64,000 nucleotides of DNA. It comes from Capra hircus (taxonomy: Eukaryota; Chordata; Mammalia; Artiodactyla; Bovidae). This document shows, in pieces, positions 30,860 through 41,977 of this stretch. The notes below the pieces were generated by a model, which had not been told where the DNA came from, ran no database searches, and saw nothing but the letters and a program-made list of their open reading frames with translations. The DNA lies in NCBI RefSeq assembly GCF_001704415.2, contig NC_030831.1, forward strand, positions 42,082,134 to 42,146,133, in the 5' to 3' direction. The position numbers and the translations under genes are program-made. The stretch's first letter is position 1, and the number at the start of each line of letters is the position of its first letter.

Positions 30860-33580
30860 GTAAATGGGAAGTGGTCAAACAGGAGATGGCAAGAGTGAAC
30901 ATCGACATTTTAGAAATCAGTGAACTAAAATGGACTGGAACGGGTGAATTTAATTCAGATGACCATTATATCTACTACTGTGGGGAAGAATCCCTTAGAA
31001 AAAATGGAGTAGCCCTCGCAGTCAACAAAAAAGTCTGAAATTCAGCACTTGGGTGCAGCCTCAAAAATGACAGAATGATCTCTGTTCGTTTCCAAGGCAA
31101 ACCATTTAATACCACAGTAATGCAAATCTATGCCCCAACCAGTAATGCTGAAGAAGCTGAAGTTGAACGGTTCTATGAAGACCTACAAGACCTTTTAGAA
31201 CTGACACCCAAAAATGATGTCCTTTTCATTATAGGGGACTGGAACGCAAGAGTAGGAAGTCAAGAGATACCTGGAATAATAGGCAAATTTGGCCTTGGAG
31301 TACAGAATGAATCAGGGCAAAGGCTAATAGAGTTTGACCAAGAGAACACGTAGCAAACACCCTCTTTCAACAACTCAAGAGAAGACTCTACTCGTGGACA
31401 TCATCAGATGGTGAATACCAAAATCTGATTATATTCTTTGCAGCCAAAGATGGAGAAGCTCTATACGGGCAGAAAAAAACAAGACTAGGAGCTGACTGTG
31501 GCTCAGATCATGAACTCCTTATTGCCAAATTCAAACTTAAATTGAAGAAAGCAGGGAAAACCACTAGACCATTCAGGTACGACCTAAATCAAATCCCTTA
31601 CGATTATACAGTGGAAGTGACAAATAGATTCAAGGGACTAGATCTGATGGACAGAGTGCCTGAAGAACTATGTACAAAGATTCGTGACATTGTACAGGAG
31701 GCAGTGATCAAGATCATCCCCAAGAAAAAGAAAAGCAAAAAGGGAAAACGGTTGTCTGAGGAGGCCTTACAAAGAGCTGAGAAAAGAAGAGAAGATAAAG
31801 GCAAAGGAGAAAAGGAAAGATATAACCATTTGAATGCAGTGTTCCAAAGAATAGCAAGGAGAGATAAGAAAGCCTTCCTCAGTGATCAACGCAAAGAAAT
31901 AGAAGAAAACAATAAAATGGGAAAGACCAGAGATCTCTTCAAGAAAATTAGTGATACCAAAGGAACATTTTGTGCAAAGATGGGCACGATAAAGGACAGA
32001 AGTGTTATGGAACTAACAGAAACAGAAGATGTTTAAAAGAGTTGGCAAGAATACACAGAAGAACTATACAAAGAAGATCGTCATGACTCAGACAACCATG
32101 ATGTTGTGATCAGTCACAATGAGCCGGACATCCTGGAATGTGAAGTCAAGTGGGCTTTAGGAAACATCACTACGAACAAAGCTAGTGGAGGTGATGGAAT
32201 TCCAGTTGAGCTATTTCAAATCCTGAAAGATGATGCTGTGAAAGTGCTGCATTCAATTTGCAGCAAATTTGGAAAACTCAGCAGTGGCCACAGGACTGGA
32301 AAAGGTCAGTTTTCATTCCAACCCCAAAGAAAGGCAATGCCAAAGAATGTTCAAACTACTGCATAATTGCACTCATCTCACATGCTAGTAAAGTAATGCT
32401 CAAAATTCTCCAAGCCAGGCTTCAGGCAATATGTGACCATGAATTTCCAGATGTTCAAGGTGGTTTTAAAAAAGGCAGAGGAACCAGAGATCAAATTGCC
32501 AACATCTATTGGATCATAGAAAAATCAAGAGAGTTCCAGAAAAACATCTACTTCTGCTTTATTAACTACGCCAGAGCCTTTGACTGTGTGGATCACAATA
32601 AACTGTGGAAATTTCTTCAAGAGATAGGAATACCGGACCACCTTACCTGCCTCCTTAAAAATTTGTATGCAGGTCAAGAAGTAACTGTTAGAACTGGACA
32701 TGGAACAACAGACTGGTTCCAAACAGGGAGAGGAGTACGTCAAGGCTGTATATTGTCACCCTGCTTATTTAACTTATATGCAGAGTATATCATACAAAAT
32801 GCTGGGCTGGATAAAGCACAAGCTGGAATCAAGATTGCTCGGTGAAATATCAATATCCTCAGATACGCAGATGACATCACCCTATGGCAGAAAGTGAAAA
32901 AGAACTAAAAGGCCTCTTAATAAAAGTAAAAGAAGAAAGTGAAAAAGTTGGCTTAAAACTCAACATTCAGAAAACTAACATCATGGCATCTGGTTCCATC
33001 ACTTCATGGCAAATAGATGGGGAAACAATGGGAACAGTGAGAGACTTTATTTTCTTGGGTTCCAAAATCACTGCAGACAGTGACTACAGCCATGAAATTA
33101 AAAGACGCTTGCTCCTTGGAAGAAAAGCTATGACCAGACTAGACAGCATATTAAAAAGCAGAGACATTGTTTTGTCGGGAAAGGTCCATCTCGTCAAAGC
33201 TATGGTTTTTCCAGTAGTCGTGTATGGATGTGAGAATTGGAGTATAAAGAAAGCTGAGCACTGAAAAATCGATGCTTTTAAACTGTGGTGTTGGAGAAGA
33301 CTCTTGAGTGTCCTTTGGACTGCAAGGAGATCAAACTAGTCTATCCTAAAGGAAATCAGTCCTGAATTTTCATTGGAAGAACTGATCCTGAAGCTGAAAC
33401 TCCAGTACTTTGGCCACTTGATTGGAAGAACTGACTCACTGGAAAAGTCCCTGATGCTGGTAAAAATTGAAGGCAGGAGGAGAAGGGGACGACAGAGGAT
33501 GTGATGGGTGGATGGCATTGCTGACTCAATGGACATGAGTTTGAGCAAGCTCCGGGAGTTGGTTTTGGACAGGGAAGCCT
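30850..33580 (+). pseudogene. BovB ORF, endonuclease and reverse transcriptase, disrupted
   Basis: An intact element makes one protein with an N-terminal APE-type endonuclease and a C-terminal RTE-clade reverse transcriptase. Here the frame opens at the family start (MNQGKWEVVKQ) and shows ISELKW, YAPTSN and GDWNARVG. It is cut by a TGA at 31,036, a frameshift and stop near 31,351, and stops near 32,034, 32,843 and 33,262. The palm region keeps motif B (GRGVRQGCILSPCLFNLYAE) and YADD (32,864-32,875). Motif A reads FINYARAFD, with asparagine (codon 32,564-32,566) where the family has the first catalytic aspartate. The copy is dead several times over. Confidence 0.93.
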
Positions 33581-33644
33581 GGTGTTCTGCCGTCCATGGG
33601 GTCGTAAAGAGTCGAACACGACTGAGTGACTGAACTGAACTGAA

Positions 33645-33735
33645 ATGTTATTGTGGTTATGTTGAGAAGCAAGAAGAAGATGAAGAAGAAGAAGTTTTAT
33701 CTTTTAAAAGTACATCCAAATTATTTCTGGTGAAA
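33645..33735 (+). mobile_element. Ancient interspersed repeat, right part
   Basis: It continues the repeat interrupted at 30,223. A GAA/GAT-rich run (33,670-33,695) is embedded. Confidence 0.5.
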
Positions 33736-33791
33736 TGTTATGTTGAGTTGGGGAAGCTGCATGGGAGGCATATATATTAAATAAGACTGTT

Positions 33792-33804
33792 CAGGGACAG
33801 GGGT
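33792..33804. repeat. TSD left of Bov-A
   Basis: cagggacaggggt here and cagggacaggggg at 33,942-33,954 match 12 of 13. Confidence 0.9.
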
Positions 33805-33941
33805 GGAAAAGGAAATGGCAACCCACTCCAGTGTTCTTGCCTGGAGAATCCCAGGGATGGGGGAGCCTGGTGAGCTGCCGTCTATGGGATTGCACAGAGT
33901 CGGACACAACTGAAGCGACTTAGCAGCAGCTGCAGCAGCAG
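33805..33941 (+). mobile_element. Bov-A-type SINE, single monomer with AGC tail
   Basis: gcaacccactccagtgttct, ctgccgtctatgggattgc and gcgacttagcagcagc, ending in an AGC run. It is flanked by a 13-bp TSD and sits in a fragment of an ART2A-type SINE. Confidence 0.92.
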
Positions 33942-34022
33942 CAGGGACAGGGGGCACAGGTTCAATCCCTGATTGGGATCCACAAATGAAGATCCACAAG
34001 TCTTGCGGTGTGGCCAAAAAGT
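33942..34022 (+). mobile_element. ART2A/CHR-type SINE fragment
   Basis: caggttcaatccctgattgg, then agtcttgcggtgtggccaaa: the B-box half and tail. Its left half is poorly preserved, and the Bov-A above lies in it. Confidence 0.7.
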
Positions 34023-34024
34023 TG

Positions 34025-35540
34025 TGCAATTATTTATAATTATTAAAGCTGGGTGACAGGAAGTCATTTTATTCTGGATGTAAAATCAACTTTTGTGGAT
34101 GTTTGAGTATTTTCATGAAAAAAATGACATTGGGAAAACTGAGTAGCATACCTTTCATCCTATACTCAAATAAATAAACCTGAGTTACAAAAACTGAAAC
34201 AAAAATCAATTATGGAAGGATTGTTTTCAAGGTCTCAAAATGTGGCAGGATTTTCTAAGAATGATCACCTTTCTGTTGGAGTTTTCCTGTGACTGTGTTC
34301 CTTTTGTTCATGTTTTATTAATGCTTTGGCCCTATTACAAATGACATCTGATGGTTTCCTTTTCTGTGCTGTTTTGTCAGGTTTTCATATTAGGGTCAGG
34401 ATACCTTCCTACAACAAATTGTGGCATTTTCCATCTTTTCCAAAGCTTGGGATTAAAGTTATTATTTTAGAGATAGTTCTCCAAACGTTTGTTTATTTTT
34501 TTCCCCAGCAGTATCCAGTGATCCGTTGAGTGTTTTTTCCCCCTCTTTCTCTTTTAACCTCAAGGTTAACTAATGAGTTTTTATATATTCATGTTTCAGT
34601 CTTTTCTTATTGGTTCTTGTGTCCTGAGACATTAACCTTGAAGTCTCTGATGGCACTGTTGCTTTCTGAAATAAGATCTTTGAGGCTTATCTTGTACTTT
34701 TACTTCCCTGGACCTGTAAACAGCCATTTTCCCGTGAAACCCTGGTTCCTTTTAGTGGGAAATGGGTTTTAGAGACCACACAGCGGACGCCAGGTGCACT
34801 TAGGTTACTGTGTTGTCATTGCTTCAGGCCTTTTCAGCTTAGAGCTAGGAAAAGAATATTAATTTTTTTAAAAGAAAAATACATCATGAGTTCATACTTA
34901 TCTTTCTATCTAAATTAAATATCTCATGGACTTAACTTCTTGATTTTATATTTGTATCTTTTTCCTCTTATGTTGAATAGTTTGGATCCTGATAAAATTA
35001 ACACAATTACTTTATGTAGATATATACATATACATATTGCATGCGTGTGTTCAGTGGTTGCTTAATAATATGTCAACTTGGCTAAACAGAACTATGTTTT
35101 CCAGAATTCCCTTCCTAAGAGATTTCTGTCTTGGGTCAGCATGAGAGAACTCTGAGAGGTTCTGAAGCAGCTGAGCTCACCCTGAAAGCCAGTGTAGGCT
35201 GGCGGAGCTCCAGGACATCTTGTGGATCAGCCACTCACCTGTTGGAGTGGGTATCACCTTGGTGCAGCGTCCTCCTCTCCTGGAGGATCTTGTTTCTCGG
35301 CTTCTCCAAATTCTGGGCCAGGTGTGAGAAGACAATAGGGGCACGTCCCTTATGCCTCCCATCTCAAATGCATCTTTCCTTCTGTCTATGATCCTATGAC
35401 TTCAGGCTTAATCAAAGTGTAGAATCAGGAGCCAAATGAGAATAGTTGGCAGCTTCCCAGCTGCGTAGTTCAAAGCTTTGTATAGAGTCCTTCACTCTAT
35501 GTTATTTCTAGGGGTTCTGCTTCTTCCATTGATTTCTGAC
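34025..35540. other. AT-rich unique sequence, no feature seen
   Basis: About 1.5 kb without recognised repeats. Open frames of 61-86 codons without domains. Confidence 0.5.
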
Positions 35541-35544
35541 TGGT

Positions 35545-35640
35545 ACATATATGTACAGACATGTATGTATGTATACATGACTATATATACATATATACAC
35601 ACACACATGCATATGTGTATTTATGTATATAGATAACAAT
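35545..35640. repeat. TA/CA/TG low-complexity tract
   Basis: Imperfect tacata, gtatgtatgtat, cacacaca and tatatata repeats. Confidence 0.85.
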
Positions 35641-35854
35641 ATAGTTTAATCTTTCTTTGTGATTGTTTCTGTAGAGAACATTATGTGTTGGATAAAACAT
35701 CTCTGCTCCATGACTTGAAATACCACTTGTTTCTTACACTAAATTTTCACATTTCTTTGAGTCTGGTCTGAACTTCATGATATTCTAGCCCACTGAGGTC
35801 TCTATTCAAGTGTCAGTTTTACACAGCTTTAATTGCTGTAGGTTTCTTTTTTTA

Positions 35855-35898
35855 TACATATGTATATGTATATATATATACACACATATATATATTCT
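35855..35898. repeat. TA-rich microsatellite
   Basis: atacatatgtatatgtatat followed by (TA)n, cacaca and (TA)n. Confidence 0.85.
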
Positions 35899-35934
35899 GT
35901 TTCTTTATCATTATACTTCTTTATTTTAATTGTT

Positions 35935-36050
35935 TTTTTTTGGTCATGCTTTGGGCATGTGGAATCTTAGTTAGCTGACCAGAGATTGAATCCAGGCTCT
36001 GTGCAGTGGGATCACAGAATCTTAACCATTGGACCACCAGGGAAGTCCCT
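35935..36050 (-). mobile_element. ART2A/CHR-type tRNA-derived SINE
   Basis: Reverse: tttggtcatgctttgggcat, gaccagagattgaatccagg, ttaaccattggaccaccagg, ending gaagtccct. Confidence 0.88.
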
Positions 36051-36405
36051 GCTGTAGGTTTCCAATATTTTTTAATATCTCACATGTCCCCTCCTCTTGT
36101 ATTTTTTTTAATATATCACATCTCTCCTATTCATTATTATTTATCCTTCCTATGGAATTTAGAATCAGTTAGCTAACTTTTAAATAATCGTGCTAATATT
36201 TTTATTGGTTATATCTGTTTTGATTATTTTTGTTTTCTTAGAAAATTATTCCACACACATTAAAATTGTTTTTCACACAAATCTCCCATGTTAACTATGG
36301 TTAGAGTCCCTTATTCTTTCCTAATGAAATGATATTCAATCAGTGCTTCTTTTTTTGTGTGCATCCAAATTTGTGTCCACAGATTCTTTCTTTTGAAGAA
36401 ATGGA

Positions 36406-36504
36406 GCCTCTTCTCTGGCTCCATTTATCATCGCCTCCCCAGGTAGGTCCTCTCTATCTTTAATGGAATAACAGAGTCCTTAGAATTGAAGTTACTAATT
36501 TACA
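36406..36504 (+). repeat. Direct duplication, copy 1
   Basis: 99 bp beginning gcctcttctctggctccatt and ending ttactaatttaca. By hand alignment it differs from copy 2 (36,865-36,963) at 6 positions with no gaps. Confidence 0.9.
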
Positions 36505-36864
36505 CAAATTCTTTCTTTCAAAGTTTTGGATTTGTCTATCAAATGTATTATCTTACATTTTAATTTGTTCCTTTTTACTTTTGACTTTACGATTTTTTCC
36601 CTTTGCCTTCCTTAGAGAAAAAGAAATTAGAAGGAAAAGTGATTGTGTATGAGAAGTATCTGTTTTCAGTGTAAAGGTGAAGTGTTTCTTCCATTCCTTC
36701 ACTGAATAACATTTAATGCTTGCTATGTTCCAAGTTAGATACTAGACAAGAAGAAAACAAAAGTACCCTTTTTTCTAGGGAATAGAAATCGCTTCAGCGT
36801 ATAAATACTATCAGATTCACAGGAAAGCTTTTCTGGAAATTCTAAACCTGAACTGGCAGGCCTT

Positions 36865-36963
36865 GCCTCTTCTCTGGCTTCATTTATCGTCACTTCCCCA
36901 GGTAGGTCCTCTCTATCTTTAATGGAATGACAGGGTCCTTAGAATTGAAGTTACTAATTTACA
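36865..36963 (+). repeat. Direct duplication, copy 2
   Basis: This is the partner of 36,406-36,504 at an offset of 459 bp. The sequence between the copies is unrelated. Confidence 0.9.
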
Positions 36964-37539
36964 TACGTTGGCCTGAAAGGCCTGGGTCATTGCTCTCGCT
37001 CTCTCAGTGGCTTCTTCAGACCTGAACCACCTCTGAAGCCATGCCCTTATGCGCCAAGAGGCCTTACAGTCAAAAGGCCATTAGTTTCTAGCAACCAAGA
37101 TAAGGCAAGTGGACACTAACAATAGGAACATCTCAGCCAAATGGCATACTCTTGCCTCTATGTACCTACTATTTTGGCATATACTTCCTCAAACAATTCA
37201 ACCATTTCTCTTATGTATAGCAAATGGTTGTCAACCAGAAATAAAACTCCCTACCTGAGAAGTTCTTCAGGCAGTAAAAGATGTTCCTTTTGGCTCTCAG
37301 TTTCCATAGCACAGGAGGCACCTTTTCACGGCTCCACGTGAGCACAGAGGACATACAAGGGCCTGTTCGTTTAGAGTCACCACCAACAAAAGTCAGAGGT
37401 TAGAAACTGCCCAGAGGTTGGTCCAAGCCCTTTGCAAACTCAGAGCCAGTAGACCGTCTGAGGACACGGTGAGATCGGGGAAGAGGGTGGTCCAGTCCCG
37501 GGCCCCTCGGCCTCTGCTCTTCCCATGGTCTCTCATTTC

Positions 37540-37655
37540 CTCCTCTGAAAGACCAAGGCTATCAGAGTGCCTGTAGACACTGTTATGTGAGTGTTGAGGG
37601 TTAACACGTACAAAACGCTTAGTACAGTAACTGGTGTAGCACAGTTAGTAAGTGT
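37540..37655 (+). mobile_element. MIR SINE remnant
   Basis: gtgagtgttgagggttaaca, acaaaacgcttagtacagta and actggtgtagcacagttagt match the MIR tail pattern. Confidence 0.65.
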
Positions 37656-37837
37656 AGGCTCAGATTTTGAAAATATAACAGATACCTGCATATCTGGAAT
37701 CTTCAGCACTTCAACGATTACGGTGTCCCTGGGTTCCTAGGATTAGATGGGAAAGAAAATAGAGCAGTCTTGGATTACAGAATTTTAGGTACTTTTTATT
37801 TCAAAGAACAAGAGATGTATCATTTGTTCTTTTCCTT

Positions 37838-38075
37838 TTAAAAGATTTCTTTTTAATTGGAGGATAATTGCTTTACAATATTGTGTTGATTTCTGCCATA
37901 CATCAACATGAATCAGCGATAGGTATGCATATGTCCCCTCCTTCTTGAACCTCCCTCCCACCTCCCACCCCATCTCATCTCTCTAGGTAGTCACAGAACA
38001 CTGAATTTGAGCTCTCTGTGTCATACAGTAAATTTCCACTAATTTTACATATGGTAGTTTCTATGTTTCAAACTT
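37838..38075 (-). mobile_element. Bovid L1 3' region
   Basis: Reverse text: ttttaattggaggataattg, ctttacaatattgtgttgat, tctgccatacatcaacatga, cccctccttcttgaacctcc, then agtaaatttccactaatttt. Confidence 0.88.
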
Positions 38076-38545
38076 CTGAAACCAGTGGGTGGCTACAGCA
38101 TTTCCACCTAAGCAATGTTTACAGGTAGCAGTTGGCTGAAATCAGAGAGTATCTTGTAGTTAACCCACAGTTGTTACTTAGCTATCAAATCTCCTAGTAC
38201 ATCATGAAAATGGCATAGGTTTAATTTTTACAGTATTTTATAATAATTATATTTCAGCATAATATTGAGAAAAGGTTCAATTTTTCCATGCAAAAAATAT
38301 GCTGTGGATTCACCACTGGGGAGATGCTGTGTAGATGACAGGGCACTGTGAGCCCACCTCATCTCCTGTCTGTTTCCTCCACTGACCTTAGTTCCTGGAC
38401 CAGGGAACTCCTGCCCTCAGCAGTAATGAGACAGAGCAGGACCATATGGTCCTTGCCCCGCACCGCCCACCCTCATGTCCTCTGCTTGCCTTTTGCCTGT
38501 GGAAAACTTAAGTCAAAGAATCAGTTTTATCAGAGGAGTGAGAAA
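38076..38545. other. Unique sequence, no feature seen
   Basis: No repeat was recognised. It ends where the LTR-like text begins. Confidence 0.45.
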
Positions 38546-38912
38546 TGCTGAAACACAGGAAAACAGCCTGAGGAGGCTAATAATGATGTAGTCGTTAAGC
38601 ATAGTCGAGGACCTTCAGTCCTTTCTCAAGGGCTAAAGATAATATTCTGAGCCATATCCTGTGAGCTGTCTTATAGATACCAGAGCACCAGGTGGAGAAG
38701 TTAACCACACGGTGACTAGACTGTACCCAGGACTTGAGCTGCCACAATGCTGAGAATTGACCACAAAGAAGGGGGAACAAGTGCACTCCAGAACTGAAGA
38801 TGAACTGCACCTAAAACGGCCAAGATAATGCTAGTCAGACCACTGATGACCAGTTGGAAGATGTCTGTTAGAACTGACTACTCTTTCTGCATGTAACCAC
38901 CCCTATTTTGTC

Positions 38913-38920
38913 TATAAAAG
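38913..38920 (+). promoter_or_regulatory. TATA box of the LTR
   Basis: tataaaag, preceded by pyrimidine-rich U3-like sequence. Transcription would start about 25-30 bp downstream, near 38,945. Confidence 0.6.
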
Positions 38921-39001
38921 CTCTCCCCCGCTGTTTGTCAGGGGGGAATCGGCCTTGGGACTGATGTCTGCCATCCTCCCCTGTCAGTTGCCCGCATCTT
39001 A

Positions 39002-39007
39002 AATAAA
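39002..39007 (+). promoter_or_regulatory. Polyadenylation signal of the LTR
   Basis: aataaa, about 90 bp after the TATA box, consistent with a short R region. Confidence 0.6.
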
Positions 39008-39097
39008 GCAAGCTTTCCTTTCCACCAGCCTGACCTGTTTGCTGGCTTCTGAGTGGCACGCGGCCGGACTCGCCCACACATACCTTTCGGTGACAGT

Positions 39098-39143
39098 AAG
39101 ACTGCTGAGCTCTAACCACTGGACTGTCAGGGGATCCCTTGTT
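39098..39143 (-). mobile_element. ART2A/CHR-type SINE head fragment
   Basis: ctctaaccactggactgtca followed by ggggatccct is the reversed SINE head. Only about 45 bp survive, abutting the LTR. Confidence 0.6.
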
Positions 39144-39903
39144 GTTTCTCTTAAAACAATTCAAAGCACCAAACTTATTCTAAACCAAAGCTTTAAGTAA
39201 ATTTACTCCCTGGTCCATTATTTTTTCTTCTCACATTTGGTCAATGAGAGAATTTCAGTGTCAAAGTGATGGGTTTTTTACCTGAGGGACCTACTGTGAC
39301 CTTTCAGTATCCATCTGGCAGAGAGCGCCTGAAAGCCCCCGATGGGACCAAGGATCAGAGGCATTTCTTCTTTAATGGTAACAGATAAGGCCAAGGTGTA
39401 GTGAAAGTACTTGGGGAAAATGGATTCCATCTGAAAACAGGATTGTTGGATGCCAGAAAAGGAGGCAGGTTCTCTCCTGATGCGATGGGAAGTGGAAGAG
39501 TGGCCTAGGGGGACTGGAAGTCACTTTCAGCTCCCAACTTCTCTTTGAACTGCCTACCCAGCATGGCTCAGTGTGCTGCTGCTTGAAAAGCCTCTTTTTC
39601 CACTTAAATGAAACTCCCAAAGAGATTTCAATGGATGCATAGCCTGATCGGACATGGCCTGTGCCTCCATGTTTGCAATGGATATTCATCCAACTCAACT
39701 CAGTGGTTCATATCTGGGTGGGAGGGAGGGGAGTGGGGAGTAGGCTTGGCAGATATATTTTCAAATAGGAAATTGTCTGCTGTGTCTCCCGGGAATTCTA
39801 CGCACAGAATACTTCTGTGCTCTCCACGCTGCTTCGATTCAGACACCCTGGTCACCAAATGTGTGGGGTGTTCTTCCCATACCGAGCAATTCCCTGGCAC
39901 CCC
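39144..39903. other. Unique sequence, no feature seen
   Basis: No repeat was recognised. Open frames of 108 (minus) and 123 codons (plus, running into the BovB tail) lack domains. Confidence 0.5.
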
Positions 39904-40152
39904 AGAAACTCCAATGCTTTGGGCCCCTGATGTGAAGAACCGAATTATTGGAAAAGACCCTGGTACTGGGAAAGATTGAAGGCAGGAGGAGAAGGGGATG
40001 ACAGAGGATGAGATGGTTGGATGGTATCACCGACTCAATGGACACGAGTTTGAACAGACTCTAGGAGATGGTGAAGGACAGGGAAGCCTGGCGCACTGCA
40101 GTGCATGGGGTCTCAAAGAGTTGGACACGACTGAACGACTGAACAACAGCAA
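39904..40152 (+). mobile_element. BovB 3'-end fragment
   Basis: gaaactccaatgctttgggc through gaaagattgaaggcaggagg and gagatggttggatggtatca to gactgaacgactgaacaac. The last bases form a degenerate CAA tail instead of ACTGA repeats. Confidence 0.92.
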
Positions 40153-40831
40153 CAAACTGATGTCCCACAGTTTACTCAACTCTGATGCTTATTCACCAGT
40201 AGAGAGCACTAGATTCCGGAGGCGAAGGGTTCACAAGGCTGCCTCCATGTCTGATGACAATCTCAAGTCCAGGAGGTGGCCTCTGCTTCCAACCGACTGG
40301 CTACAAATCAGAGGTTCCATCTCCCCTACTCAGGTTTGGTTCTCTCCTTAGGAAGCTCTCCCTTGCCTGGTGCTCAGGCCAGTGAGCCCCCCACCCTCTT
40401 CTCCATAACCCAGGGAGCCCACCAGGCTTTGCCCGTGTTCCCTGCTCGGCACCACAACCTGGAAGCTCTCGGTTTCCACCGGATGGGACAATCATAGTGC
40501 TCACCTCATTTCTTTCTCATCTCTTGGGTGCTCACTGTCCTTTGTTGCCTATATCCAGGGTCTTAAAATATCTTTTAAAATCTAGTTTCATTTTCTGGGG
40601 AGGTGATGTTTCAGGCAGGTACATAAATCTGGTCCCTATTACTTTATCTTGGCCAGGAGCAAAAATCTACAACTCCCTTGTTAATTTCTATATTCCTTTC
40701 TGAAGCCAGTAAGTGAAACCCTATTAGATCTATATGCTACTAAGAAAATAAAAAAGCATACAGAGTAAGGTCCTTTTATGTATAAATAAGAAAAGCATAT
40801 GGACACACATATTTTTAAGACATTAAAAATT
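40153..40831. other. Unique sequence, no feature seen
   Basis: No repeat or exon was recognised. Confidence 0.45.
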
Positions 40832-40840
40832 AAATGCAGT

Positions 40841-40981
40841 GACTTCACTGATGGTCCAGTGGCTAAAACTCCATGCTCTTAATGCAAGAGCCCTGCGTTC
40901 GATCCCTGATAAGGGAACTAGATCTCATATACTGCAAGTAAAGATCCCATATGTTGCAACTAAGACCTGGCACAGCCAAAG
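40841..40981 (+). mobile_element. ART2A/CHR-type tRNA-derived SINE
   Basis: Head gacttcactgatggtccagt, B-box-like gttcgatccctga, tail gacctggcacagccaaagaa. Flanks aaatgcagt (40,832-40,840) and aaatacagt (40,982-40,990) match 8 of 9. Confidence 0.92.
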
Positions 40982-40990
40982 AAATACAGT

Positions 40991-41772
40991 TTTTTTTTTA
41001 ATTCCTATTAAAAAAATATCGAATGCAAATAGCGTCTCTGGATGAATTCTAACCTCTGGTAGTAGGTTGTTCTTTGTGGAAATATCTCCAAAGCCAACGA
41101 CAGAAAAAGGATATAGTGATCACTTAGAACATTCAAGGAAAACATGCAAAACTGCCCCAAATTTCCTCTTCATTTGTGGTGTGATCTCTGTCTCTGCTTC
41201 TCCTTCCTTTCCTCTGTCTAAAATTGCAGTATCTGAAACTGGCTTTAGAGTAAAAAAGGAAGACTCATTGAATTGTTTATGTTAGTAGCTGAAAATTTGG
41301 TTTTACTTTAAAAGGAACTTTTTACATAAAATAATAATATGAAAAAATAACATAATCAGTATTTCAAAATGTTCCTATTTCAAAACCCAAACAAACACCT
41401 TTGAAAACTCTACTTTCCTAGTTCTGTTTTTTACCAGACATGGAAAACATTGAAACCAAACCAATCCCTCAGAAATGTGTTCCTAACCACAACTGCATGT
41501 AGGCAGACAAACAGAATTGATGTCAGTTCCTGGAAAAGTCAGACTTGGGAGCCACATTAACTATTTCGCCTCCTCTGCTCCTCATTCCTGGTCTGCTCCT
41601 GTTCAGAGAGAGTGATGGCCAGTCAGACATATCCCTTCTCTTCCTGCCTCTGTTCTGGTTGTGCTTCTGGGTTCTGGAACATCTGCCCTGGATTTCCAGG
41701 ATGCCTTTTGCCGGCCCCTGGCTCCTTTGTAAGAAACCACCACACTCTCTTCTAAAGCATGCGTGCTCCCTA
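40991..41772. other. Unique sequence, no feature seen
   Basis: No repeat was recognised. The 156-codon minus frame at 41,523-41,993 is extended by the SINE at 41,773. Confidence 0.5.
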
Positions 41773-41977
41773 AATAGATTTAGTAGTGTCTGACTGTTTG
41801 CAACCCCATGGGCTGTAACCTCCCAGGCTTCTCCGTGCATGAAATTCTCCAGGCAAGAATACCGGAGTGGGTTGCTATTTCCTACTCCAGGGGATCTTCC
41901 TGACCCAGAAATCAAACCCACGTCTCTTCTGTCTCCTGCACTGATAGGAAGGTACTTTATCACTAGTCCCAAGCCCC
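41773..41977 (-). mobile_element. Bov-tA SINE
   Basis: Reverse: agtgtctgactgtttgcaac, ggcaagaataccggagtggg, aggggatcttcctgaccca, ending ctagtcccaagcccc with a decayed head. Confidence 0.92.

Larger units (their letters stand above)
30224..33644 (+). mobile_element. BovB LINE, near full length, 5' end inverted
   Basis: This is the longest BovB in the window. From 30,224 to about 30,795 the 5' region lies in reverse orientation, opening with the reverse complement of aatattgcataggaacc. From about 30,830 the element runs forward from aacctagaatgttag through the ORF to the ctgaactgaactgaa tail. The forward part restarts at the same consensus point where the inverted part begins. Such a layout is expected from twin priming. 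The flanks atattat (30,217-30,223) and atgttat (33,645-33,651) are a plausible degenerate TSD. It split the ancient repeat now at 30,046-30,223 and 33,645-33,735. Confidence 0.93.
36053..37535. other. Unique sequence with an internal 99-bp duplication
   Basis: No transposon family was recognised beyond a weak MIR-like tail near 36,700-36,750. The direct duplication is listed separately. Confidence 0.5.
38548..39095 (+). mobile_element. Probable solo LTR of a class I-like endogenous retrovirus
   Basis: About 550 bp with LTR architecture on the plus strand: a U3-like region, a TATA box, R/U5-like text with a polyadenylation signal, and a CA end at 39,095 (ctttcggtgaca). The composition (catgtaaccacccctatttt directly before the TATA box) is like gammaretroviral LTRs. 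No gag, pol, env or primer-binding site adjoins it, so it is a solo LTR. The 5' edge is an estimate and no TSD was resolved. Confidence 0.65.

Noticed and set aside
38548..39143. Search for retroviral gag, pro, pol or env next to the LTR
   Set aside because: None of the frames around the LTR contains a retroviral domain that I can recognise, so only a solo LTR is reported.
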